Below are positions 22,549 to 32,598 of a stretch of DNA of 64,000 bases, in pieces. The notes under the pieces are model-generated. The model did no database searches. It worked only from the letters and a program-made list of their open reading frames with translations, and had not been told where the DNA came from. Source of the DNA: Pomphorhynchus laevis (lineage: Eukaryota; Acanthocephala; Palaeacanthocephala; Echinorhynchida; Pomphorhynchidae); contig WNNJ02003009.1 of assembly GCA_012934845.2 (NCBI GenBank), positions 62,001 to 126,000 on the forward strand. Direction: 5' to 3'. Position 1 is the stretch's first letter, and each line of letters starts with the position of its first letter. The position numbers and the translations under genes were made by a program.

Positions 22549-23229
22549 GAATCAGAATATGCCAGGCGAGTGGGATTGGATTTAAACCGGCCTTTCCCTA
22601 TGGCGACTTACACCTCCAGTTATGGCCCGGAGAATAATCTCGCGATAAGAACTAATACGAACAAGCCGCACCAGAAAAAGAGAATAGAAAGTAATGGTGT
22701 TCGTTGATGTTTTGGAAAAATGTAAAAATGTTTTCTTTTTTCTATCTTATAGCTGGGATATTTTTTCTTTTCGGGCTTACTCTAAGATGGGAAAAGAAAT
22801 TGAAATCGATCTAAAGAAACGGCGCTTCAGTGAGATTGGGGTCTTCTCTAGATCAACCTGCACCTGAATAAGCGTACGCCTTTAGAAAGAAATCTTTTTC
22901 TGATAAAATAGAAGCTATAGTTCTGGTTGGGGTCTCTATTTGAACCGGAGAAATATTTACTGTCTTCCTCCTGCTTTCTCGACGATGCTTGCACGATTTA
23001 AAAGGGAGCTTTTCCGGGGTATTTATACCCAGAAATTTAGTCACGTGAAAACGTGTGGGAATTAGCTGTGCTCCCGCGCAAGCATAGTAGAAGACAGATG
23101 ATAATGTTATGTTGTATAAACAGTTACCAACAAAGATACTTCTTTATGTCAGATAGTATCACCAAAATGACGAGATTTCTGAATAGAAATGCAAGTGCAA
23201 TAATTATAGGCATTGTTAGCTATAAAGTT
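22549..23229. other. No clear gene; possible 5' region of LINE-G copy 1
   Basis: Mixed-composition sequence. A 63-aa basic minus-strand frame (23044-22853) has no recognisable domain. Since LINE-G ORF1 begins by 23344, part of this stretch may be its 5' UTR, but the counterpart upstream of copy 2 (before 31312) shows no obvious match. Confidence 0.3.
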
Positions 23230-23343
23230 TTTTAAAGAATAAAACTCGATTTTATTTTCAAATATACAAAGCACTTAGAAGATCTAGAAGCCAATGGCAA
23301 AAAGAAGTTTTCCGACCTGGACACAACTCTGCAATACACTCAA

Positions 23344-24529
23344 ATGTTCCCGGGGAACAACGGACTTACTCTGGATTGCAACAAGGAAGTCAAGGTACTT
23401 TCAATAGTTAATTCTGGTTCAACTGAGCAAGTAAGTGACTTTTCGATTGTTGTTAACTCTGAAAAAGGGGAACTTCCCTCTATACAAAAGCTATATAATC
23501 TGGCATTTATTGCTTCGAGCAAGCCAGTGGAAAAACATCATTTTAATATATTTTTGAGAAACTTTGTGCTTGACTACCCTTGGAGGGTAGTATTTAACAA
23601 TTTAAAAATTTTAACTAATTCTATGAGTCTCATTTGCCACTCACGACCTGATGAGGGCATACCAAAAATACTTTGAAAAATTTTTGTCTCAATTAGGGAC
23701 TCTAGATCTCAAGCCAACTCAGGCAACACTAAAAATGAACAACTTTCCCTCATTTTTGGAATCTGCTGATTTGGAACAGCTTAAGAAGATTTTCAAATTA
23801 TCCTCTGTCAGACCTCTACGTTCCAAATCGGGTGAGGCTCTACCTGTGGCTTTTGCCACGTGCGACCTTGATAATGGTCATATTCTATGTTCAAATTCCT
23901 TAAACCCTTTTATGGGTTACAATATTCGATTTACGTTGATTGAATCCAATAACTGGACTCTTCCGGATTACAAATGTTGCCATAAGTGGGGGCATTGGGC
24001 CTCCACTTGCAAGGAAGAAAAAAGATGTGGGGTGTGCTCGAATACTATGTGTTCCTCCCTGTTGAGTGATGACAGATGTGTCGTTAATCCTCATTGCAAC
24101 AATTGTGGCGGAGACCACCCTGCGTGGTCCCGTCGTTGTCGCTTATTCAAAGAATATAGGAACCGACACATTTCCGCTTCACCATCAAACAAGACTTTTT
24201 CCAAAGTTACTTCTGATTCAAATACTATGGACAGAATGTCCAATAAAGATATTCTTTATCTCTTAGATACTATTAAAAAAACAATTCTCTCTCGAATTCA
24301 GCAAATGATGGCACCCCTGCTGGGAGCGTTTCTTGCAGCTCCTTCGATTCCGGCAGCTGCCGATATTCCGAAATCCAAGAAGAGGGGAGCTTCCGCCCGG
24401 ACCGTCCCACCTATTAAAATAGGTAAGCTCCTTTATGGCCTGGGAGATGAAGATATTGCCCAGGGAGGACTAACCCCTGATAGAGCTAGTGGTGGGAAGG
24501 GCAACCCTCCCACTCCTGGCTCTGTCTAG
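23344..24529 (+). pseudogene. LINE-G copy 1 ORF1 (Gag-like, zinc knuckles), one frameshift
   Basis: Two overlapping frames (23344-23676 and 23651-24529) give one protein with a frameshift at about 23640-23660; copy 2 reads through the same place. The N-terminal part (IQKLYNLAFIASSKPVEKHH) leads into an RRM-like region. Three Cys/His knuckles follow at 23970-24150: CCHKWGHWASTC, CGVC..C and CNNCGGDHPAWSRRC. The tail is Lys/Arg-rich. It should coat LINE RNA. The stop at 24529 precedes the ORF2 ATG by 33 nt. Confidence 0.75.
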
Positions 24530-24562
24530 GTTGGCTTCTCCCGTTCCAACTAATCTATCACA

Positions 24563-25968
24563 ATGGTGAGTAAGCCCGAGCCTTTTTCACTGAATATTCT
24601 TCAGTGGAATTCGGGAGGTGCTTCTGCCCTTAGGCTTCTATCTGGTAGAGACGCGGATGTTATAGTCCTTCAGGAGACGCGGTCTATCCGTCTCCCCCAG
24701 GACATTACTCGATTTATCCCTAAGCACATTTATACCCACTATACTCCGTATATAACCCCTCCTCACTCCTCTTCATCTCAAGGACTCTTGACCTTAGTTA
24801 AATGCTCCTTAAGATCCTCCCTCATTTTGAACTACTCGTGTCCTGCCCTGTCTTGTTTAGTTATAACACTCGTCAAGAACGGTAAACGCCTCAGTCTAGC
24901 CAACGTCTATATTCGTCCAGGAGAGATTCACAATAACCGTGATCTCCTGGATGGGATAATTGATGGCGGCTATGACATGGTACTAGGTGATTTTAACGAC
25001 AGAACTGGTCGTTGGATTTATGCAGCACTCCGCAGAGCCAGGAACGGTTATCTTATTCATAAACCACCGTCACCCTCCTTTCATTGCACATCAACGAATT
25101 CACTCCTCGACTTATTATTGCTCCATGAGAAGTGGTTGCTTAAACCCTTCTGCACGGAGCAATCGCGGCAACATCTGTCCACCTCTCATGACCTGATTCG
25201 TTGGCGGATTGAAGAGGATTCTCTGCTTCGTAGAAGATTCCACTTCGATCCCATCAGAGTGGCTTTCTTCCAAGCAGCTATCCAACGCTTCCCCCGAATT
25301 GGCAATGAGAGTTTAACCAAATTTAATTCCTATCTCTCTTCGCAAGCCACCGCGTTATTATCGACTACCTATAAAGGTCGCATTTTCAGTCCCACTCCGA
25401 CAAAACTCAAGGTCCTGGCCAAACTGCTGCATCTCCCTGACCTCTCTTCTTCTGCCAAACAGACGCTCTCGAAAGAATACTGGCGTACCAGATACTGGTT
25501 CCAGCTGAGTAAGGATAAGTCGAGCATTGCTCGTCTCAACCCTTCTCAGTCTTCCTTCTGGAAGATATTCAAGAAAGAGAAGTTTGTTTGTTGGAAGGAT
25601 AGAGCATCTGGGTGGATCGGAAGTATTGGTCTTGATAGAGTTTTGGAGGAGTCATTATCCCTACACAACTATGGAGCCACTCAATCACCGCAACCAATCC
25701 CGCCTTGGGGGGACTTCAGGAGTAGAGATATTTCTGTTCCAGATATACTCAATGCCTGGGGGCCTCTTCCGGGCACCTCCAAAACCGTCGCTCCACTCTC
25801 TTCTCGTGTCTGTCAGCTTTTGACAGCTGATCAAAGAAGGAGGTGGCCATCACAATCCTATTAGCCACCCCATCCGATGTGGCCGGCATCAACGTTAGCC
25901 GTAGAATTTTTATTCCTAAAAAATATCCGGTCTCATGTCCGAAAGACTTGCGGCCCATTTCGATTGGC
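24563..25968 (+). pseudogene. LINE-G copy 1 ORF2, endonuclease and linker only
   Basis: The ATG at 24563 starts an APE endonuclease: LNILQWNSGGASALRLLSG, VIVLQETRS, ANVYIRPGEIHNNRD, MVLGDFNDRTGRW and STSHDLIRW at the catalytic His position. It is open to 25864. Relative to copy 2 one base is missing at about 25840, and the correct frame then continues (PSDVAGINVS) to the break at 25968. No RT palm remains. This copy cannot transpose by itself. Confidence 0.85.
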
Positions 25969-25989
25969 CTTCTACAAAGTTTTTTCTGA

Positions 25990-27060
25990 CTTACTTTTTC
26001 CTCATTATAAGAAACTGTAATGTCGATGGCTTTCATTGCCTTCGCCAAACCATCTATTTTATTCTACTACTGTATCTTGGTTCTCCTCTTATCTCTCCGA
26101 AGAATCTTTCCGTGTATATTCCAATGTGTCTTTCTCTACCCTATCCTTTCTCCTATGGCGTTCCTCAAGAATTTATGTTCCGACCAATTCCTTTCTTCTT
26201 TTCTCACTTCGTTTTGGCGATCTTTCCGGCATTCAATGTGATCTTCATCATGCAATATGCTGATGATATTCTCATTAACTCTCATTCTCCTGCTAATATT
26301 ACCAATGATCTACCTTCTCATCTTTCCTCTCTTCCTTTGTATCTTAACACTTTAAGTCTAAAATCTTACGGGTTATCCTTTATATCCTCTCTGTTACTCC
26401 TCCCTTAGTATTTCTCAATTTAATCGTTTTTCCGATTGTTATCATCTAACTTTCTTATAATTTCGATTGGACAACTGTCTTTTCTCGATCCATTCGTTCG
26501 CGACAAAACCCGATCTTACAATATCTTACTTCGCAACCTTTGTAGTGCCAGGAGCTCGCTTGAATTAAACATTTACCACTCTCTTATCTTCAGTCTATTG
26601 CTTCATAATATCTACTATTGCCTCTGTCTTTTTGCTTTCTCCTCTAAATCATATCTTCGTCCTCTCTAGCGCCTTGTAAATTCCGCCATGCTTGTCCTTT
26701 TTCACCTCCGTCATTTTGATCACATTTTCGCTAACCTCTCTAAACTCAACTAGCTAACTATAAAAGCCCGCATTCTATTCCGTATCCTTTGCATCGCTTT
26801 TCGACTCTTTTCCTCAAACTCTCCTTATCTGCATCTTCTTACACTTACGAATCCCGCCTCACTTCCATAAATCTTCATTTATGTAACTATGTTCTTTATG
26901 TTCCGTCATTTTCCTCAAACTGTTGCAGGAGTTTCCTTTTTTATTGCCACTCTACTTCTCTGGAATTAACTAATTTTCGTCATGCACTCAACCGCCACCT
27001 TTCCATCCTTCAAACATTGTCTCCGTACTTTTTTAACCCTTAATAATTGTTTTCAATTAT
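25990..27060 (+). pseudogene. Old, decayed LINE-A-like RT fragment
   Basis: Reading across frames gives TTVSWFSSYLSEESFRVYSN, then FGDLSGIQ, IMQYADDILINSHSPANI and RLRHFDHIFANLSKLN-like pieces. These parallel LINE-A (VAWFASYLTDRSFRVCSN, QYADDILIYAHAP, RLRRFDHTSTYFAQLS). There are many stops and frame changes and strong AT drift, so it is much older than copies 1-5, or from a sister family. It ends in A/T-rich sequence without the LINE-A hairpin. Confidence 0.6.
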
Positions 27061-27600
27061 GCACACTATTTTAAACTATCCTACACTCTCCTACACAACA
27101 ACATCAACCTGTTGACCTTGAACATAATTTCGCTCTTTGTTTGTTTCCATTTTTGCCGTTGAAAAACTTTAAATTTTTAATTTAGTGGACATATATGGAT
27201 TTGTAAGTGGATTAACTTTCATTCTATGCTTTATTTTTTGCAGTTGTAAAACTGTAAATTTGTAATTTAGTGGACTAATATGGATTTGTAAGTAGATTAA
27301 CTTTCGTTCTTTGTTTTTTGGTTTCAAACCTGTTAATTTGTAATTTAGTAGGAATATATTAGTCTTAAAATTGATCGCAAGTAGGCAACTTGCAAATGGT
27401 GTATGGCTGAAGCAGAAATATTATCTCTCGCGTTGGAAGGTCAGACCTATGTAAATGATAATGTGTTGCACATTGTGACATAGCTATTTTGCAGGTCATT
27501 TATAGCCGGTAAATTTCTGGCAATAGCTACTTGAAATGAATTCAACTTTACGACTAAGTTTTAAGATATTTAGTTTTTTCAGAGTGTGAGATTGGACTTT
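27061..27600. other. AT-rich spacer with short internal repeats
   Basis: No gene seen. A roughly 90-bp unit (ATATGGATTTGTAAGTGGATTAACTTTC-like, with TTTGTAATTTAGT) recurs two to three times between 27170 and 27350. Confidence 0.4.
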
Positions 27601-27619
27601 GAGATGAAATTAAAATTTA

Positions 27620-28095
27620 GGCGATTACTAACCTATGCTTTCGAATAAACGACCACGAACTCTCTTAACGACATTTTCGCGGGGATGAATGCAAATAAAA
27701 GTTCGAGATGCTGAATCTATTACAACTGTGGCCAGTGGTATTTGAAAATACGATTGAGTGCTTACTCCAAGATTATTGAGGAAGCTGGCGATGAGTCATG
27801 GCTTAGTATTTGAAGGATTAGAACAATGGATGTTAAAATCACCTGCAATAATTACGGGGATCAAGACTAATCCGTGCAAGTGGTGTAGATAGTTCATTTA
27901 TTGTTTTATGAAGATGACGAAAAATGCAGCAAAGTATCATCGAAAGAATGCTTATATGGGTGTTTCGATAGTTATCGAGCATATGCCTTTTGCATTCCAT
28001 CCATTTGGAAAATTCATAATTTAAACCAATAAGCCTTCACGAGGACGACCTCTTCCGAGAAGAGTTGCAGTAATAATATGAATAATTAATAATTA
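27620..28095 (-). pseudogene. LINE endonuclease remnant
   Basis: On the minus strand, frames around 27900-27820 read VIIAGDFNIHCSNPSN, the GDFN endonuclease motif, followed by SFLNNLGVSTQSYFQIP and FICIHPRENVVKRV. An upstream piece near 28080 resembles the GRGRP(Y/F)GG region of APE domains. Multiple stops interrupt it. The LINE family is not determined. Confidence 0.5.
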
Positions 28096-28344
28096 TTATC
28101 TTTTAAAATTGCGTTCTGAGAGAATGTAAGCTCATTCTCCGAGAAAAATAAGATAAATAGTTTTATTTTTGTATTTTCGTCAAAGTGATTGACCTTTTCA
28201 GAAAACACTAAAGAGGCCTGTTGATGCACACAATGCAATTATGATGTTGGAGTTGGGTATTCGTAATATTGTTTGTTCACCTTATCTGAATCCACTCGCA
28301 ATCGCTCCTAATAATTGGGCTGCATTCTACGCACAGATTGGTAA
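28096..28344. other. Spacer with a possible plus-strand exon
   Basis: The plus-strand frame from about 28213 (RPVDAHNAIMMLELGIRNIV...) is open to the LINE-A junction at 28344. It is preceded by CACTAAAG, a possible acceptor. The motif GAAAACACTAAAGAGGC here recurs at 35318. No identity is assigned. Confidence 0.25.
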
Positions 28345-28857
28345 TAAAAAAAGATTTATTTTAACGTGGCAAATGCGTGCCAGCGCACGCTTACATGACC
28401 ACAAAAAATGTAAATCATGTCCCGAGAATGTGTGAACGGAGGAGGTGTTTGAATGTGATAAAGGAGGGAGCACGGTGGACATCGAGAAGGAGTTGATTAC
28501 AGGTGAGTGAGGCGGCGACGAGGAAGTATCGGAGACCGTATTTGTTGGAGTAATTGGGAACGTGGAGTAAGAGGGTATGGTGAGAATGCAGCGATAGCGA
28601 GGTGGGGGCGAGTGTCGTCTAAAAAAGGAAGGTTGATGAACGATTGGGAGGCGACAGCGATGAGACGAAAAGTTACGATAAGGCGGAGTTTGATGCGGAT
28701 GTGGATGGTGGGCCAGGAGAGTTGGGCAAAATATGTGATTGTGTGGTCGAAGCGACGGAGACGAAAAAGCACTCGAAGGGCGGTGTTGATTATTCGTTTT
28801 AGGGGTAGGGTTATGGATTTTGGAGAATTGGCAAAAAGGCTAAGGCAGTAATCGATT
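28345..28857 (-). mobile_element. LINE-A copy 4, 5'-truncated
   Basis: It contains the 3' UTR (T-run 28352-28346, AATAAA, hairpin at about 28379-28394) and the C-terminal ORF2 sequence (RLRRFDHTITYFAQLSWP). It starts at a point equivalent to about 5010 of copy 1. Small indels break the frame. It is moderately diverged from copies 1 and 2. Confidence 0.85.
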
Positions 28858-28995
28858 GTTATAGTTATGTTTGTTAAAGCCCTAATTACAGCGAAAATGT
28901 ATACTTAATATCCCACAAATGTAAATTATGGACCGTATATTGTAATAGCAAATATCAAAAATATTATTTCGTTTTGCATGAATGCGAAACACTTT
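28858..28995. other. AT-rich junction sequence
   Basis: No gene seen between the LINE-A copy 4 and LINE-C 3' ends. Confidence 0.4.
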
Positions 28996-29910
28996 TTATT
29001 ATTATTATTAGTATACACAGCCGATGAGTGGTGGCTCATTTGGCTGGATCTCAATGTAAAAAAAGTACAATGTCAGTAAAACAAAAAAATCCTAATCAGG
29101 TTCGACTTCCTATGAGAGCGATACACTGTTCAGCGCACGCCGAAATTCTCGGATGTTCCGGCATTCAATTGCAGATGACGGGAGTCTGTTCCAACTGTTT
29201 ATCACTCGATCTCTGATATCCTGATAGTGTCGATGGACTTTTCTACGATGTTTGAGCGTTAGTCGATGTCCACGTAATTTCTCGGAGTTGCGTAGGTAAA
29301 ACATGACGTTGTGGGGATGAGTGGGCGATAAAATTGCCCTCCATACCAGCATAAGATCAGCTTTTACCAAACTTTCACAAACCGTTGAAACACCTAGGAT
29401 TTCTAACTTCTGGTCAAACGGCAGGTCTTTGACAGTGGGAACAAGACGGGTAGCCGACCGGATAATTGATTCGTAAGCCACAATATTCTTGCACAGATGT
29501 GGATACGCTGCGGAAGATGCGTATAGCATTCAAGATTCGGTGAGGGCCTTGTATATTATTCTGAAGCTACATGCCTCTAGTGATCCAAAAGATCGTCTAG
29601 TGATGCCAATAGTACGACGGCAATTAGCCGAAACTTTATTTACGTGAGCGCTCACATCAAGCGTATTAAGCGTAGATACCCCTAAATCATCGATTTTATC
29701 GGTAGAATCAATCGACATGTTTCCAATTTTATAAGAGCAACGAATGTCTGGGGAGCCGATCCGCATATGTCTACATTTAGTCGCATTTATCATCAGCCCA
29801 TTAGATATACACCATTTATTTATGGAATCCAGGTCTTTTTGAAGAGCGCTAACATCGGAATCATCAATGATTAATAATAAACATTTTATTAAAAAATACA
29901 ACCGCATGTG
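28996..29910 (-). mobile_element. LINE-C, 5'-truncated APE-type LINE
   Basis: On the minus strand two frames joined by a single in-frame TGA (29532-29530) encode the post-palm and C-terminal part of ORF2. Motifs are SALQKDLDSINKWCISNGLM, ATKCRHMRIGS, LYASSAAYPHLCKNIVAYES, SATRLVPTVKDLPFDQKLE and IRDRVINSWNRLPSSAIE, ending RRALNSVSLS. The 3' UTR ends in an (AAT)n microsatellite at 29011-28996. The segment 29242-29171 recurs almost unchanged in the LINE-A 5' UTR. Confidence 0.8.
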
Positions 29911-30006
29911 GAAAACATTTTGTCAAAAAAATTAGAATATATAGGCAAAAATCGAAGGATTAGTACCACATAAGGAGAGGATTCTAGCAGACGGATGCCA
30001 GCGGTC

Positions 30007-30198
30007 TTATCGCATGATCTCCATACCTCCCTTCTGTTCGAACACATCACCTCCTTCAAAGCTTTGTTCTTCCAGTCTGAAGGAGCCTTCCACTGCCCGT
30101 CTTCTTAAAGGACTTATGCTTCCGAACTCCACATCGCAGCCAAAGCCATCGCTGGTGAGACACCTTCGGAACTTAGCAGAGAAGTTTAGTGGTACCAA
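30007..30198 (-). CDS. Short minus-strand ORF downstream of the acidic ORF
   Basis: A 63-aa frame contains FRRCLTSDGFGCDVEFGSIS and EQSFEGGDVFEQKGGMEIMR. It lies 20 nt downstream of the acidic ORF stop in another frame and has similar acidic, Gly-rich character, so it may be a further exon of the same gene joined by splicing. No confident splice pair was found. Not recognised. Confidence 0.3.
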   Translation of the reverse strand: MVPLNFSAKFRRCLTSDGFGCDVEFGSISPLRRRAVEGSFRLEEQSFEGGDVFEQKGGMEIMR

Positions 30199-30217
30199 GT
30201 TTGCTTTGTAGTCAGCA

Positions 30218-31174
30218 TTATTTTCCTTTGAATTTCCAACACGTTACTGTATCAGTGAAATAACCACAGTCGGAAGCCTCAAGCATTTTTAAAACCATTC
30301 TTTTTTCCACACTACAGCAGTGGTAATTTCCAGAATCGTTGTTATCCTCCATCAGCGTTATAGTCGCAAGGTAGTCATTCCCATAACCGTTGCAGTCATT
30401 GATTCTGTTATCTGATAGAACATCAATTACACCGACAATATTAAAGGTATCTACAGTGTCAACCTCTGAACTATAAGCCCAGGTGTCCTCACAATCCTGA
30501 TCACTGTCGTTTCTAGTTCTTCTATCAATAAGAGCATCATCACACTCTCTTTCGGTTTCGATTCTGTTATCAGACAAGTCTTCAGATCGTTCATCTGCAT
30601 CGTCGATAGATCCCACGTCCTCCCTCAGCGCTATAGTTCCAAGGAAGTCATTCCCATAACCGTTGCAGTCATTGCTTCTGTTATCTGATAGAGCATCAAT
30701 TACACTAACAATATTAAAGGTATCTACAGTGTCAATCTCTGAACTATAAGCCCAGCTATCCTCACAATCCTTATCACTGTCGTTTCCAGTTCTGCAATCA
30801 ATAAGAGCATCATCACACTCTCTTTCGGTTTCGATTCTGTTATCAGACAAGTCTTTAGATCGTTCATCTGCATCGTCGATAGATCCCACGTTGATTTCTC
30901 CATGAACATATACAGTGCCATCACTGCCCTCGATAAATACTTCATCACAATCGTAACCTATGAACCCCTGGAAGTTGACTTCGACATGGTCAATGTAAAA
31001 ACGCAAAACACCCTTCGAATTAAGAAAACCCAACAAGAAATGATTAAGAGAGCGTTCCAAGCGTTCAGAAATATCCTCTCGATCATCCACAGTATCCCCC
31101 TGACGACTGTCCAGCGTTGGCCATATCTTCAAGAACGATTCGTAAGCAAAATTCATTAGACCACCATCACCCAT
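30218..31174 (-). CDS. Hypothetical acidic protein with a 91-aa tandem duplication
   Basis: The 318-aa frame starts at 31174. Residues 1-95 are unique (MGDGGLMNFAYESFLKIWPT, then a Val/Gly-rich stretch). Residues about 96-186 and 187-277 are two near-identical 91-aa units (each begins VGSIDDADERS and contains NRIETERECDDALID, WAYSSE and DTVDTFNIV). A unique Cys-containing tail follows. It is very rich in Asp, Glu, Ser and Asn, with no signal peptide or membrane segment. It resembles none of the surrounding LINEs. It may be a host gene or a captured sequence; no function can be assigned. A strong donor-like GTAAGTAA lies just upstream at 31197-31190. Confidence 0.5.
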   Translation of the reverse strand: MGDGGLMNFAYESFLKIWPTLDSRQGDTVDDREDISERLERSLNHFLLGFLNSKGVLRFYIDHVEVNFQGFIGYDCDEVFIEGSDGTVYVHGEINVGSIDDADERSKDLSDNRIETERECDDALIDCRTGNDSDKDCEDSWAYSSEIDTVDTFNIVSVIDALSDNRSNDCNGYGNDFLGTIALREDVGSIDDADERSEDLSDNRIETERECDDALIDRRTRNDSDQDCEDTWAYSSEVDTVDTFNIVGVIDVLSDNRINDCNGYGNDYLATITLMEDNNDSGNYHCCSVEKRMVLKMLEASDCGYFTDTVTCWKFKGK

Positions 31175-31197
31175 AGTTGTTTTTTAAAGTTACTTAC

Positions 31198-31264
31198 CAA
31201 TCCCTTTGAAGCTCCGACGTGCACTGTTTCGTTTGTCGATGTTAAAAACACTTTTTAAACTCAT
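31198..31264 (-). CDS. Possible first exon upstream of the acidic ORF
   Basis: On the minus strand an ATG at 31264 opens a 22-codon frame (MSLKSVFNIDKRNSARRSFK, then GI) ending at 31198, immediately before GTAAGTAA, a near-perfect 5' splice site. The phase (1) does not join the acidic ORF at the acceptors examined, so the link is unproven. Confidence 0.3.
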
Positions 31265-31311
31265 GCGGTACTGTAAACATTAATGTAGAAATATTCGTTA
31301 AATCCAAAAAA

Positions 31312-32575
31312 ATGTGTGCAAGTAACAACGTTTTGTGTGCGTCGGAGCATCAAAGCTCCTGCAAAAATGCTTCAGAAATCCTCGATTTTGGAACGAAATC
31401 TCTCGAAAAAGGTATACTTTCCACTTCAATGAGAATCAACGATCCTAAGGTTAGTAAATTTGTTTCTAACTCAGCATCTGACTCGGGGGTACTTCCCCCT
31501 ATTCCAAAGCTTAATAATTTGGCGATTATCACAACTACAAAACCTATAAAAAGGCACAGATTATTTACTGTCTTTCTTCGTACCTTCGTTAAAGACTACC
31601 CCGGGAGAATAGTCTTTAATTCTGTAAGAACGTATGTAAACACCGTCAAAGTTTCATTTGCTTCTCCTTCTCTATTGGAAGCCTACGAACAGTTTTTTAA
31701 GAAGAGCCTTTCCCACACAGGAACGTTATTGTTAAAGCCTATTCAGGCGACCCTAATAATTACGAACTACCCTCCTCACCTCGAAGAGGAAGATTTTGAC
31801 CTCCTTCGTAAGACCTATAAATTGGACTCAATAAGAGGCCTCAAGTCGAAAACAAGAGATGTACTCCCGATTGCCTTTTGCACGACAGATTTAGATAATG
31901 CTCTGTTGTTATCCAAGGCCGTGAGTAACCCCTTCCTAGGGTATAACTTAACGTTTACCCTGGTTGATCAAGACTCGTTTACTTATCCACATTGCAACCT
32001 ATGCCATAGTTGGAGGCACTAGGCCTCGTCTTGTTCGCGTGAAAAAATATGTGGAGTTTGTGGACTTACTTCATGCGATAATATGTCTAAGGGGGAGAGG
32101 TGTGTGACACTCCTGTCTGTATCAATTGCGGGGGAGACCACCTCGGGTGGTCGCGACGCTACTGAATCTTCAAAGACTATCAAAGAAGATTCTCTGCCAA
32201 GTCGATTCCTACTTCAAAAGACTACGCATCCGTTTCTGCTCCGGCAGACAGAATGTCAAACTCGGTCATATTATCTCTAATTGACAATAATAAGAAAGTT
32301 ATTTTGGCACAGATTGAGAGAATGATGCCCCCCTTCTGGCGGCTTTCCTTGGCTCAGCTTCAGTGCCGTTGGAGCCAGCTATAGTAGGGCCTAAATCAAA
32401 AAAAACGTGGTGCCTCAGCACGAACGGTTCCTCCCCTTAAGATGGGGAAATTGCTACAAGATAAAGTAGCCTCCTTGTCAGGAAATGATGATATTGCCCA
32501 GGGGCTCTGATCATGGATGGGGCTAGTGGCGGGAGGGGCAACCCTCCTGCACCTAGCTCTGTCTAGGTTGGCTGC
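31312..32575 (+). pseudogene. LINE-G copy 2 ORF1
   Basis: It is open from 31312 to a TAG at 32020-32022. It covers the N-terminus (PIPKLNNLAIITTTKPIKRH), the RRM-like region and the first zinc knuckle (CNLCHSWRH*ASSC, where the stop replaces Trp of copy 1). Knuckle and tail sequence continues in shifted frames (CGVCGLTSC, then basic residues) to about 32570, shortly before the ORF2 ATG. It is the counterpart of 23344-24529. Confidence 0.75.
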
Positions 32576-32598
32576 CCCCGTCCAACTTGTCTGACACA

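Larger units (their letters stand above)
23230..25968 (+). mobile_element. LINE-G copy 1 (I/Jockey-like LINE), lacking its 3' half
   Basis: It contains ORF1 and the 5' part of ORF2. Homology to copy 2 stops at about 25968, inside the RT start (CPKDLRPISI). Loss of the 3' half is not what aborted reverse transcription produces, so deletion or recombination after insertion is likely; an old LINE-A-like fragment follows at 25990. GC content is higher than the flanks. Confidence 0.8.
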
